Of a stretch of 51,231 nt of DNA, positions 7,757-16,448 are shown one piece after another (within the stretch, counting starts at the first letter, position 1; every line of letters starts with the position of its first letter). The notes beneath the pieces are model-generated. The model made no database searches and was not told where the DNA came from. It worked only from the letters and a program-made list of their open reading frames with translations. The DNA is from Bacilli bacterium (lineage in GTDB: Bacteria; Bacillota_I; Bacilli_A; RF39; UBA660). The translations under genes and the position numbers were made by a program. Location of the stretch: positions 1 through 51,231 of the forward strand of contig CAADWX010000020.1 in NCBI GenBank assembly GCA_900752905.1, read 5' to 3'.

Positions 7757-9210
7757 TGGAATATAAAGCGTTAATTGGATTGGAGATGCATTGTGAAATT
7801 AGTAAAACTAATACTAAAGTATTTTCAAGTGCTAAAAACTCTTATGTAAGTGTACCAAATAGTAATATAAGACCAGTTGATATGGCTTTTCCTGGAACAC
7901 TTCCTGTAGTTAATAAAGAAGCAATAAAAAAATCTTTAATGGCTAGTATGATATTAAATTGTAAACAACCTGAATATATTTATTTTGAAAGAAAGAATTA
8001 TTATTATCCAGATCTTCCAAAAGGATTTCAAATTACACAAGAGACAAAACCAGCGCCAGTTGGTATATATGGTGAATTAAAGTATGAATGTAATGGTGAA
8101 TTTCATGTAGCTAAAATTAATAATCTTCATCTTGAAGAGGATGCAGCATCATCTGATCATTTTTCTTCATATTCTTTAATTGATTATAATAGAGCAGGTG
8201 TACCTCTTTTGGAACTTGTTACAGAACCATGTTTTCATTCTGCAGACGAAGCAGTATCTTTTCTAGAAACAATGAGAAGTATATATCAATATGCTAATAT
8301 AAGTGAAGCTGATTCTAAAAAAGGTCAAATAAGATGTGATGTAAATGTTTCTATAATGGATAAGGATTTAGATGAACTTGATTCTAAAAATTGGGGAACA
8401 AAGGTAGAAATTAAAAATGTTAACTCTTTTAGTGGAGTAAGAGATGCAATTAATTATGAAATTAAAAGACAAACTGAAGCAAAAGAAGACGGAAATTATG
8501 ATGAAGTTGTAGTTCAAGAAACAAGACGTTGGGATGAAGAGTCTGGTGAAACTATTCGTATGCGTAGTAAAGTAGATGCAATAGATTATAAGTATTTTAT
8601 TGAGCCAAACATTCCAAAGTATAAGTTAAATAAAGATTGGTTAGAAGAAATAAGGAAATCTATACCAAGACTTGGATATCAAAGAAAAGAAGAATATATG
8701 GCTGAGTATGGACTATCTAATTATGATGCTACTATATTAGTTAAAGAAAAAAAAGTTTCTGATTATTTTGAAGATGTATTAAGTTATTCTGTTAATCCAA
8801 AATCAGCTTCTAACTGGATTACAAGTATTATTTTAGGTCATATTAATAAATATGAATTAGAAATAGATCAAATCTTTGTAACACCTAAAATGCTTGCTGA
8901 TTTAATTAAATTAGAAAGTGATGGAAAAATTTCTTCTAAACAGGCTAAAGAAGTTTTATATAAAGCTTTAACTGAAGAAAAAGAACCTGTAAAAATAGTA
9001 GAAGAATCTGGTATTTCACAAATTGGTGATGAAAATGAGATAAGAAAAATTTGTGAAGAGGTAATGACTGAAAATCCAACTGCTAAAGAGCAATATGCAG
9101 CTGGTAAAACTAATATTCTTGATTTCCTTGTAGGTCAAGTTATGAAAAAAACTCGTGGAAAGGCAAATCCTGCATCTACAAGAACAATATTGCAAGAATT
9201 GATAAAATAG
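7756..9210 (+). CDS. gatB: Asp/Glu-tRNA amidotransferase subunit B
   Basis: A 484-residue subunit that binds the misacylated tRNA and carries the kinase/transamidase site. Landmarks: IGLEMHCEI at the N-terminus, YYYPDLPKGFQITQ (about residues 81-94), LEEDAASSDH, IDYNRAGVPLLELVTEP, and KKGQIRCDVNVS. The C-terminal YqeY-like tail runs from about residue 400 (…NPTAKEQYAAGKTNILDFLVGQVMKKTRGKANP…). SD AAGGAGG lies inside the gatA end. Length is normal for the family. Confidence 0.97.
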   Translation: MEYKALIGLEMHCEISKTNTKVFSSAKNSYVSVPNSNIRPVDMAFPGTLPVVNKEAIKKSLMASMILNCKQPEYIYFERKNYYYPDLPKGFQITQETKPAPVGIYGELKYECNGEFHVAKINNLHLEEDAASSDHFSSYSLIDYNRAGVPLLELVTEPCFHSADEAVSFLETMRSIYQYANISEADSKKGQIRCDVNVSIMDKDLDELDSKNWGTKVEIKNVNSFSGVRDAINYEIKRQTEAKEDGNYDEVVVQETRRWDEESGETIRMRSKVDAIDYKYFIEPNIPKYKLNKDWLEEIRKSIPRLGYQRKEEYMAEYGLSNYDATILVKEKKVSDYFEDVLSYSVNPKSASNWITSIILGHINKYELEIDQIFVTPKMLADLIKLESDGKISSKQAKEVLYKALTEEKEPVKIVEESGISQIGDENEIRKICEEVMTENPTAKEQYAAGKTNILDFLVGQVMKKTRGKANPASTRTILQELIK

Positions 9211-9219
9211 GAGGTAAAT

Positions 9220-10968
9220 ATGTTAAAACCAACAATATATAGAAATTATTACTGTGGTGAATTAAGTGAAAATGAAATAGAAAAAGAAGTTAAACTTTCA
9301 GGTTGGATTGCTAATATAAGGGACCATGGTGGAGTAATATTCTTAGATTTAAGGGATGAAACTGGTGTTATTCAATTAGTTAGTAATGATGACTCTATTT
9401 TTACAGGATTAACTAAGGAATCTACAATAACAGTAGATGGTTGTGTTAGAAAAAGAAAAGAAGATGATTATAATGATCATATAAAAACTGGTAAAATAGA
9501 AGTTGTAGTAGAGAAAATAGAAGTTCAAGGTAAAGCATTAAATAATCTTCCTTTTGAAATAGTAACATCTACGAATGTAAATGAAGAGGTAAGACTTAAG
9601 TATAGATATTTGGATCTTAGAAATGAAAAGGTTCATAATATGGTAAAATTTAGAAGTAATCTTTTAAAATATTTAAGAAATAAAATGGATAGTTTAGAAT
9701 TTACTGAAGTTCAAACACCTATTATTACTGCATCAAGTCCAGAGGGAGCACGTGATTTTATTATTCCATCACGTAAATTTCAAGGTAAATTTTATGCTTT
9801 ACCTCAAGCTCCTCAACAATTTAAACAACTACTTATGGTAGGTGGATTTAATAAATATTATCAAATTGCTCCATGTTTTAGAGATGAGGATACAAGAGCA
9901 GATAGATCACTAGAGTTTTATCAATTAGATTTTGAAATGTCTTTTGTAACTGAAGAAGATGTATATGATGTAGGAGAAGAAATATTCTATGATACTTTTA
10001 CTAAATTTACAAATAAAGAGGTAAGTCCAAGACCATTTAGAAGAATAAGTTTTAAAGAGTCTATGGAAAAATATGGTACTGATAAACCAGATCTTAGAAA
10101 TCCTCTTTATATAATAGATATTAGTGAAGTGTTTACTGAAACAGAATTTAAACCATTTAGAGGATCAAATGTAAAAGCTATAAAAGTATCAGGTATAGCA
10201 AGTAAATCAAATAGTTGGTTTAATGATGTAGTAGATTATGCTAAAACAATTGGAATGCCAGGTATTGGTTATATTTCAATATTAGATGGTATGGTATTTA
10301 AAGGACCTATTGATAAGTTTTTAACTGAAGAAGATAAAAAGACTTTAATAGAAAAAGCAGAATTAAAAGAGGAAGATGTATTATTCTTTATAGCTGATAG
10401 AAATGAAAAAGTAGCTTTAAAACAAGCTGGTCTTATAAGAACTTATTTAGGAGAAAAATTAGAGTTAATAGATAAAAATAAATATGAATTTTGTATTATT
10501 AATGATTTTCCTATGTTTGAATATGATGAAGAAAATAAAAAATATGAATTCTGTCATAATCCATTTAGTATGCCAAAAGGTGGTATAAAGGCATATGAAA
10601 ATCCAAATTTAGATGAAATAGAAGCATATCAATTTGATTTTGTATGTAATGGTTATGAAATGGCTTCAGGTGCTGTACGTAATCATGATATTGAATGTCT
10701 TGAAAAAGGATTTGAGATGGTAGGATATTCTAAAGAAGTTGTAAAAGAAAGATTTGGAGCACTTTATAATGCATTTCAATATGGTGTTCCACCACATGCT
10801 GGTATGGCTCCTGGTATTGAAAGAATGATTATGTTACTTACTGATGAAACTAATTTAAGAGAAGTAATTACATTCCCAACTAGTGCATCTGGAGAAGATA
10901 AGATGATGGGAGCTCCTTGTACTTTAGATGAAAAGCAATTAAGAGAAGTACATATTAAATTAAGATAA
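9220..10968 (+). CDS. aspS: Aspartyl-tRNA synthetase, probably non-discriminating
   Basis: A 582-residue bacterial-type class IIb synthetase. It has an OB-fold anticodon domain (residues 1-110), a motif 2 region FRDEDTRADR, a GAD insertion near residues 290-410 and motif 3 GMAPGIERM near the C-terminus. In the anticodon domain it reads NIRDHGGVIF with His36. Discriminating bacterial AspRSs usually have Leu at this point (RDLG), while non-discriminating enzymes have His. Together with gatCAB in the same operon this predicts charging of both tRNA(Asp) and tRNA(Asn), with amidation by GatCAB. It follows gatB by nine bases with a GGAGG SD. Confidence 0.96.
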   Translation: MLKPTIYRNYYCGELSENEIEKEVKLSGWIANIRDHGGVIFLDLRDETGVIQLVSNDDSIFTGLTKESTITVDGCVRKRKEDDYNDHIKTGKIEVVVEKIEVQGKALNNLPFEIVTSTNVNEEVRLKYRYLDLRNEKVHNMVKFRSNLLKYLRNKMDSLEFTEVQTPIITASSPEGARDFIIPSRKFQGKFYALPQAPQQFKQLLMVGGFNKYYQIAPCFRDEDTRADRSLEFYQLDFEMSFVTEEDVYDVGEEIFYDTFTKFTNKEVSPRPFRRISFKESMEKYGTDKPDLRNPLYIIDISEVFTETEFKPFRGSNVKAIKVSGIASKSNSWFNDVVDYAKTIGMPGIGYISILDGMVFKGPIDKFLTEEDKKTLIEKAELKEEDVLFFIADRNEKVALKQAGLIRTYLGEKLELIDKNKYEFCIINDFPMFEYDEENKKYEFCHNPFSMPKGGIKAYENPNLDEIEAYQFDFVCNGYEMASGAVRNHDIECLEKGFEMVGYSKEVVKERFGALYNAFQYGVPPHAGMAPGIERMIMLLTDETNLREVITFPTSASGEDKMMGAPCTLDEKQLREVHIKLR

Positions 10969-10993
10969 AGTTAGATAATTCTAACTTTTTTTG
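10967..10993 (+). terminator. Terminator of gatCAB-aspS operon
   Basis: AAAGTTAGA / TCTAACTTT stem with TAAT loop, then T-run. The stem starts inside the aspS stop codon. Confidence 0.85.
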
Positions 10994-11081
10994 TTTTTTA
11001 GAGAAAGTAAATTTAAAAATAAACTTTATAAACATGTTTTTTCTCTTTATGAAAAAAAATATAAAAAAATATAAAAAAGTA

Positions 11082-11110
11082 TTGTCAAAATTAATTTTAT
11101 AGTATATAAT
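11082..11110 (+). promoter_or_regulatory. Promoter of the tRNA-Asn/tRNA-Glu unit
   Basis: TTGTCA, a 17-base spacer, and TATAAT: near-consensus sigma-A promoter 20 bases upstream of the tRNA-Asn gene. Confidence 0.88.
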
Positions 11111-11130
11111 GAAATAGTCTTGTGAGAGAT

Positions 11131-11206
11131 GCCTGATTAGCTCAGTTGGTAGAGCACTCGGCTGTTAACCGATAGGTCGTAGGTTCGAGTCCTACATCAG
11201 GCGCCA
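11131..11206 (+). tRNA. tRNA-Asn (GTT)
   Basis: Cloverleaf: acceptor GCCTGAT / ATCAGGC, D-arm GCTC...GAGC, anticodon loop CTGTTAA (anticodon GTT), T-arm GTAGG-TTCGAGT-CCTAC, discriminator G, and encoded CCA. It lies directly after the operon that converts Asp-tRNA(Asn) to Asn-tRNA(Asn). Confidence 0.96.
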
Positions 11207-11209
11207 TCT

Positions 11210-11286
11210 GGTCGGTTGGTGAAGTGGCTTAACACACTGCCCTTTCACGGCAGCATTCATGGGTCCGAATCCCATACCGATCACCA
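11210..11286 (+). tRNA. tRNA-Glu (TTC)
   Basis: Acceptor GGTCGGT / ACCGATC with one G-T pair, anticodon stem CTGCC / GGCAG with loop CTTTCAC (anticodon TTC), T-arm ATGGG-TCCGAAT-CCCAT, discriminator A, encoded CCA. It is three bases after tRNA-Asn and clearly cotranscribed with it. Confidence 0.95.
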
Positions 11287-11298
11287 GATAAAAAATAT

Positions 11299-11320
11299 AA
11301 TCCCTTTTAGGGATTTTTTT
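11299..11320 (+). terminator. Terminator after tRNA-Glu
   Basis: AATCCC / GGGATT stem, loop TTTTA, and a T-run. A TATAAT (11296-11301) overlaps its 5' arm and could serve the rfb operon. Confidence 0.75.
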
Positions 11321-11338
11321 CGTCTTAAGGAGGTTTTT

Positions 11339-12253
11339 ATGAAAGGTATTATTTTAGCAGGAGGTGCTGGTACGAGATTGCACCCACTTACAAAGGTGGT
11401 TAGTAAACAATTACAAGCGGTTTATGATAAACCATTAATTTATTATCCTTTATCTACACTAATGCTTGCAAATATAAAGGATATACTAGTAATTACAACA
11501 CCAGAAGAACAATCTAGGTTTATTGAATTATTAGGCGATGGATCTAATTATGGAATTAATTTAAGTTATGCTGTACAACCTGAACCAAAAGGTTTGGCTC
11601 AAGCTTTTACAATAGGTGAAAAATTTATTGGTGATGACGAATGCGCATTAATTCTTGGAGATAATATATTTTATGGAGAAGGTTTTGTTAGCAAATTACA
11701 TAATGCGCGTTTAAATGCAGAAAAAGGGTATGCAACTATATTTGGAGTACAAGTTCCTGATCCAGAAAGATTTGGAATTATGGAGTTAGATTGTGATAAT
11801 AATGTACTTAGTGTTGAGGAAAAACCAAAGAATCCAAAAAGTAACTATTGTATTACTGGTTTATATTTTTATCCTACTGGAGTTTCAAGCAAAGCTTGGA
11901 ATGTTAGACCATCAGAACGTGGTGAAGTTGAGATTACAACATTGAATGATATGTATTTAAAAAGTTCAAGTTTGAAAGCACAAGTATTACATAAAGCATT
12001 TCATTGGTTAGATGCTGGAACAATGGATTCATTACTTGATGCTGGTAATTTTATAAGAAATGAAGAAAAACGTACTGATTCATTAATCTGTTGTCCTGAA
12101 CAAATTGCTTATCAAAAAGGTTGGCTTAGTAGAGAGGAATTACTTGAAATAGCAGATAGTATGAAAAAAAATAGATATGGTGAATATTTATTTGAAGTAG
12201 CAAATGAAGATGCTATAATAGAAACAAAAGGAAAGGTATATGTGAAAAAATAA
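11339..12253 (+). CDS. rfbA: Glucose-1-phosphate thymidylyltransferase
   Basis: A 304-residue RmlA, making dTDP-glucose from Glc-1-P and dTTP. It is the first step toward dTDP-L-rhamnose. The nucleotide-binding start is MKGIILAGGAGTRLHPLTK. LGDNIFYGE is the metal/substrate motif, with VEEKPKNPKSN following. An open frame extends upstream through tRNA-Glu, but the AAGGAGG SD at 11326-11332 and the family N-terminus fix ATG 11339. rfbC begins at the very next base. Confidence 0.97.
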   Translation: MKGIILAGGAGTRLHPLTKVVSKQLQAVYDKPLIYYPLSTLMLANIKDILVITTPEEQSRFIELLGDGSNYGINLSYAVQPEPKGLAQAFTIGEKFIGDDECALILGDNIFYGEGFVSKLHNARLNAEKGYATIFGVQVPDPERFGIMELDCDNNVLSVEEKPKNPKSNYCITGLYFYPTGVSSKAWNVRPSERGEVEITTLNDMYLKSSSLKAQVLHKAFHWLDAGTMDSLLDAGNFIRNEEKRTDSLICCPEQIAYQKGWLSREELLEIADSMKKNRYGEYLFEVANEDAIIETKGKVYVKK

Positions 12254-12817
12254 ATGGAAAAAATAAAAACTAATTTAAATGATTGTTATATATTAGAACC
12301 TAAAAGGTTTGGTGATAATAGAGGTTATTTTGAATCTATAACAATAGAGCAATTACATGATTTAGGATTTAAGGAAATAGTTCAAATTAATCATTCTAAG
12401 AGTGTTAAGGGTACTATTAGAGGATTACATTTTCAAACAAATCCATATAGTCAAGCAAAATGTGTTTGTTGTATGCAAGGTGCTGTTTTAGATGTGGTTG
12501 TTGATGTGAGAAAAAATTCAGAAACATATGGTAAGTGGACAAGTGTTTTACTTACTCCAGAAAATGGTCGTATGTTGTATGTTCCAAGAGGTTTTGCTCA
12601 TGGTTTTGTAGCGCTAAAAGAGAACACGATATTTGAATATTATATTGATAATAAGTATATGCCAGATCATGAGGCTGGAATAATATGGAATGATCCAGAT
12701 ATTAATATAGATTGGCAATTTGAAAAATATGGTATTGAAAATCCTATATTTAGTGAAAAGGATCAAAAACATTTGACATTAAAAAAATCTCCAGAGTATT
12801 TTAGGGAGGTATTATAG
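12254..12817 (+). CDS. rfbC: dTDP-4-dehydrorhamnose 3,5-epimerase
   Basis: A 187-residue cupin-fold RmlC. It has the catalytic His in RGLHFQ, followed by GAVLDVVVDVR and VPRGFAHGFVAL. ATG directly abuts the rfbA stop, and the only SD-like sequence is weak, so translation is probably coupled to rfbA. It overlaps the rfbD start codon by one base. Confidence 0.97.
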   Translation: MEKIKTNLNDCYILEPKRFGDNRGYFESITIEQLHDLGFKEIVQINHSKSVKGTIRGLHFQTNPYSQAKCVCCMQGAVLDVVVDVRKNSETYGKWTSVLLTPENGRMLYVPRGFAHGFVALKENTIFEYYIDNKYMPDHEAGIIWNDPDINIDWQFEKYGIENPIFSEKDQKHLTLKKSPEYFREVL

Positions 12818-13722
12818 TGAAATATTTAATTACTGGTTATAAGGGACAACTTGGTTATGATATAAAAAGAGAATTATTATCTAGAGGTATTGATGATGAA
12901 AATATTATAGCTATAGATAAAGATGAAATGGATATAACAGACTTTAAATCAGTAGAAAATTATATAACAAATATAAAACCTGATGTTATATTTCATTGCG
13001 CTGCATATACAAATGTAGATCGTGCTGAAGAGGATATGGATACTTGTTATAATGTAAATGTATTGGGTACAAAAAATATATCTCTTGTAGCAAAAAGTAT
13101 AAATTGTAAGTTATTTTATATAAGTACAGATTATGTGTTTGATGGTACAAAACTTGATTTATATAACCCAAGTGATAAAACAAATCCTATGAGTGTTTAT
13201 GGAAAAACTAAATATTTAGGTGAGTTAGAAGCATTAAAAAATAATAAAACTTTTGTAGTAAGAACTGCATGGGTATTTGGTATAAATGGTAATAATTTTA
13301 TTAAAACAATGCTTAAATTATCTTTAAACCATGATATGGTTAGTGTTGTTGATGATCAGTTTGGATCTCCAACATATACTGTTGATTTATCAAGACTTTT
13401 AGTTGATATGGCTGATACTGAAAAATATGGTATTTATCATGCTACAAATGAAGGATTCTGTAGTTGGGCTGAATTTGCTCAATATATATTAAATGATACA
13501 AATACAGAAGTAAAATATGTATCTACAGAAGATTATTATAAACCACAATATGAACGTGCTTTAAATGAGGGTAGGGAACTTCATATAGCATATCGTCCAA
13601 GAAATTCAAAATTGAGTAAAGAAAAATTAATAGAAAATGGTTTTTCTAAGTTACCAGAGTGGAAGGATGCTGTAGATAGATATAAAGTTGAGTTGAAAAA
13701 AGTAAGGAGTGAGAATAGATGA
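12817..13722 (+). CDS. rfbD: dTDP-4-dehydrorhamnose reductase
   Basis: A 301-residue extended SDR, RmlD, which reduces dTDP-4-keto-L-rhamnose to dTDP-L-rhamnose. Rossmann motif GYKGQLG at the N-terminus; STDYVFDG and YGKTKYLGE carry the catalytic Tyr/Lys. It starts with GTG, with AGGGAGGT six bases upstream. It overlaps rfbB by four bases (ATGA). Confidence 0.96.
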   Translation: MKYLITGYKGQLGYDIKRELLSRGIDDENIIAIDKDEMDITDFKSVENYITNIKPDVIFHCAAYTNVDRAEEDMDTCYNVNVLGTKNISLVAKSINCKLFYISTDYVFDGTKLDLYNPSDKTNPMSVYGKTKYLGELEALKNNKTFVVRTAWVFGINGNNFIKTMLKLSLNHDMVSVVDDQFGSPTYTVDLSRLLVDMADTEKYGIYHATNEGFCSWAEFAQYILNDTNTEVKYVSTEDYYKPQYERALNEGRELHIAYRPRNSKLSKEKLIENGFSKLPEWKDAVDRYKVELKKVRSENR

Positions 13723-14729
13723 AATTTTTAGTAACAGGTGGAGCTGGTTTCATTGGTAGCAATTATATGCATTATGTAGTAAATAAATATGAAAATGATA
13801 TATTTGTTTGTCTAGATGCATTAACATATGCTGGAAATTATAATAATATAAAGAATTTAGAAAGTAAGCCAAATTTCAAATTTGTTCACATGGATATTAG
13901 AGATGTTGATGGAATTGATTCTTTATTTGAAAAAGAAAAATTTGATTGTGTAATTAATTTTGCTGCTGAAAGTCATGTTGATAATTCTATTAAAAATCCA
14001 AATTTATTTGCTGATACAAATGTACTTGGAACAATGAATTTAATGAATGCATGTCGCAAATATGGTAATATTAGATATCATCAAGTTTCTACTGATGAAG
14101 TTTATGGTGATCTACCACTTGATAGACCTGATTTAAAATTTACAGAATTAACTCCAATTCATACTTCAAGTCCTTATTCTTCAAGTAAAGCTGGGGCTGA
14201 TTTACAAGTTATGGCATATTATAGAACTTATGGACTTCCAGTAACTATATCAAGATGTTCTAATAATTATGGACCTTACCAATTTCCAGAAAAACTTATT
14301 CCTGTTGTAATAAGTAAAGCTTTAAAGAATGAAAAAATACCTGTATATGGTCGTGGTGAAAATGTAAGAGATTGGATACATGTAATTGATCATAATATTG
14401 GTGTTGATATGATTGTAAGAAATGGAAAAATAGGAGAAGTTTATAATCTTGGTGGACATTCTGAAAGAACTAATCTAGAGGTTGTTAAAACTATTTTAAA
14501 GCAATTAGGTAAAGATGAAAGTTTAATTGAATATGTAACTGACAGACCTGGTCATGATTTAAGATATGCAATAGATTCTACTAAAGTTGAAAGAGAACTT
14601 GGATGGAATAGAACTTATACTTTTGAAAATGGTATAGAAGAAACTATAAATTGGTATGTTGATAATCAAAAATGGATTGATGATATAAAATCAGGAGAAT
14701 ATAAAAAATCATACGTAAAAAAGCCTTAA
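13719..14729 (+). CDS. rfbB: dTDP-glucose 4,6-dehydratase
   Basis: A 336-residue RmlB. Rossmann TGGAGFIGSN, NFAAESHVDNSI, STDEVYGD and the catalytic YSSSKAGAD are all present. The gene order rfbA-C-D-B supplies the whole dTDP-L-rhamnose pathway. The terminator at the 3' end contains the stop codon in its loop. Confidence 0.97.
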   Translation: MKFLVTGGAGFIGSNYMHYVVNKYENDIFVCLDALTYAGNYNNIKNLESKPNFKFVHMDIRDVDGIDSLFEKEKFDCVINFAAESHVDNSIKNPNLFADTNVLGTMNLMNACRKYGNIRYHQVSTDEVYGDLPLDRPDLKFTELTPIHTSSPYSSSKAGADLQVMAYYRTYGLPVTISRCSNNYGPYQFPEKLIPVVISKALKNEKIPVYGRGENVRDWIHVIDHNIGVDMIVRNGKIGEVYNLGGHSERTNLEVVKTILKQLGKDESLIEYVTDRPGHDLRYAIDSTKVERELGWNRTYTFENGIEETINWYVDNQKWIDDIKSGEYKKSYVKKP

Positions 14730-14742
14730 ATAGGCTTTTTTA
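14717..14742 (+). terminator. Terminator of the rfbACDB operon
   Basis: AAAAAGCCT / AGGCTTTTT stem with five-base loop and terminal T-run. Confidence 0.85.
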
Positions 14743-14750
14743 TATTTTAA

Positions 14751-14780
14751 TTGATAAAAAAATGAAAAATGTGTTATTAT
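14751..14780 (+). promoter_or_regulatory. Promoter before the acyltransferase pseudogene
   Basis: TTGATA, 18-base spacer, TATTAT with upstream TG (extended -10). Confidence 0.55.
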
Positions 14781-14806
14781 TAATATGTAAGAATCAGGGT
14801 GGAACA

Positions 14807-15948
14807 ATGGTAAATGGTGAAAATAGAATTAATTGGATTGATGGGCTTAAAGGAATTATTTGTTTATTAATTTTTACACATCATTTTTTACTTGCTTTTT
14901 TTCCTTCTAGCTATTATGGAGATGCAGGTATGTCTCATTTTAAATATGATGTGCAATTTGCATCAAGTCCTTTAAGTTTTATAGTTAATGGTAATTTTTT
15001 AGTTCATATATTTTGTTTACTTAGTGGATATATAATTAGTGTTAAATTTTTAAAAAAATTAGATAATGAAAAAATGTCTAAAAGTCTAATAAAAAGATAT
15101 TTTCAATTAGGACTTAATATATTTTTTATAGGAATTTTAGTATGGTTATTATTTAAATTTAATTTATTTAATAATTCATATATTTCTGAAATTACAAAAT
15201 CACCATGGCTTGCTAGTTATTATACAAACAAAATATCATTTAAAAATGTATTTGTATCTTCTTTTGTAAATACCATATTTATTGGTGATGATTTGATTTC
15301 TAATGCATTTTGGATGTTAAAATATATATTTATTGGTACCTTTTTAAATTGTGTATTAAGTGTTATTTCGGTAAATAAAAATAAAAAAATATTAATATTA
15401 TATTTTTGCTTATTACTAATATTTATTTACAAAGCTATTTAGCTTGCTTTGTTATAGGATTTATTCTAGCCTATATAGAGAATCAAATAAATATAAATTG
15501 TAGTAATAAACTTTTTTGTATTTTAGGGATTATTTTAATAATAATAGGATGCTTTTTAGGGGGTTATCCAACGGGTGTTAGTCCTAATAATATATATTTA
15601 AAGTTTCATGGAAATTATTTTGTTTATCATTTAATTGGATCTACATTTTTAATTATAGGTATTTTATTATGTAAATGTATACAAAAGTTTTTTAGTAAAG
15701 GCATATTTTTAGAATTTGGTAAAATATCTTTTGAAACGTATTTAATACATATACCTCTTATATTTTCATTCAGCATGTTTATATTTAAATTTTTAATAAC
15801 TAGGTTAAATTATATTCAATCTAGCATATTTACTTATTTTTTTAGCGTTATTGTTTTACTATTTTTAGCGATTTTATATAATAGTTATATATCGAAATTT
15901 ATAAAGAAAATAGAAAATGGGATTATAAAATTTTTTGAAAAAAAGTGA
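14807..15948 (+). pseudogene. Acyltransferase-3 family membrane protein, frameshifted
   Basis: Two overlapping frames together encode one multi-pass membrane protein. The first part has the family start INWIDGLKGIICLLIFTHHF, with the conserved His of acyltransferase-3/OafA-like O-acyltransferases, and the FCLLSGYIISV loop. The second carries the C-terminal helices (IYLQSYLACFVIGFILAYIE, then FGKISFETYLIHIPL). The frame changes by one base between about 15400 and 15442, an AT-rich stretch with short T- and A-runs. Restoring one base reunites a protein of about 380 residues. No canonical slippery heptamer is visible, so a one-base deletion (biological or sequencing) is the simplest reading. ATG 14807 has GGGTGG upstream. 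It would add acyl groups to the polysaccharide made by this locus. Confidence 0.72.
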
Positions 15949-15977
15949 TTGGTTATATAGTTATTTATTTTATATCA

Positions 15978-15986
15978 TGTTATAAT
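15978..15986 (+). promoter_or_regulatory. Extended -10 promoter before gtrA-like gene
   Basis: TGtTATAAT 21 bases before the start codon; no convincing -35. Confidence 0.5.
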
Positions 15987-16007
15987 TAACAAAGAAGGGT
16001 AGATTTT

Positions 16008-16418
16008 ATGATAAATATATATAAAAAGAATAAAGAAATAATAAATTATTTGATATTTGGAGTACTTACAACTGTAGTTAGTTTTGTTGTATATTTTATA
16101 TTTGCTAAAGTATTTAAAATTGATGAAGTTATTAGTAATGTTATATCTTGGTTTTTTTCTGTATTATTTGCTTTTATAACAAATAAATTATATGTTTTTG
16201 AGAGTAAAGAAACTGGTAAGAAAACTTTATTAAAAGAAATTATTTCATTTTATTTAGCTAGATTATTTACTGGAGTGGTATGTGATTTAGGCGTATTTGC
16301 ATTAATGGTTAAAACATTTAAAATTAATGATGTATTATCAAAACTAGTTACTCAAGTAATTGTTATAATTTTAAATTATGTATTAAGTAAATTATTTGTA
16401 TTTAGAAAGAAAATATAG
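16008..16418 (+). CDS. GtrA-like membrane protein (putative lipid-linked sugar flippase)
   Basis: A 136-residue protein with four predicted membrane helices. The GtrA-family start NYLIFGVLTTVVSFVVYFIFA, the ISWFFSVLFAFITNKLYVF segment and the C-terminal NYVLSKLFVFRKK are all family-typical. GtrA proteins are thought to move undecaprenyl-phosphate-linked glucose or another sugar across the membrane. The next gene encodes the matching GtrB-like transferase, and a GtrII-like protein follows at 18225. Confidence 0.85.
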   Translation: MINIYKKNKEIINYLIFGVLTTVVSFVVYFIFAKVFKIDEVISNVISWFFSVLFAFITNKLYVFESKETGKKTLLKEIISFYLARLFTGVVCDLGVFALMVKTFKINDVLSKLVTQVIVIILNYVLSKLFVFRKKI

Positions 16419-16448
16419 TTTAATTTGGTTTATGTTAGGAGAATATAA

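Noticed and set aside
11216..11338. N-terminal extension of rfbA through tRNA-Glu
   Set aside because: The extra 41 codons lie on the tRNA and its terminator. The AGGAGG SD and family N-terminus place the start at 11339.
15400..15442. Programmed -1 frameshift in the acyltransferase gene
   Set aside because: The shift direction fits, but no X-XXY-YYZ slippery heptamer and no downstream structure were found in the overlap.
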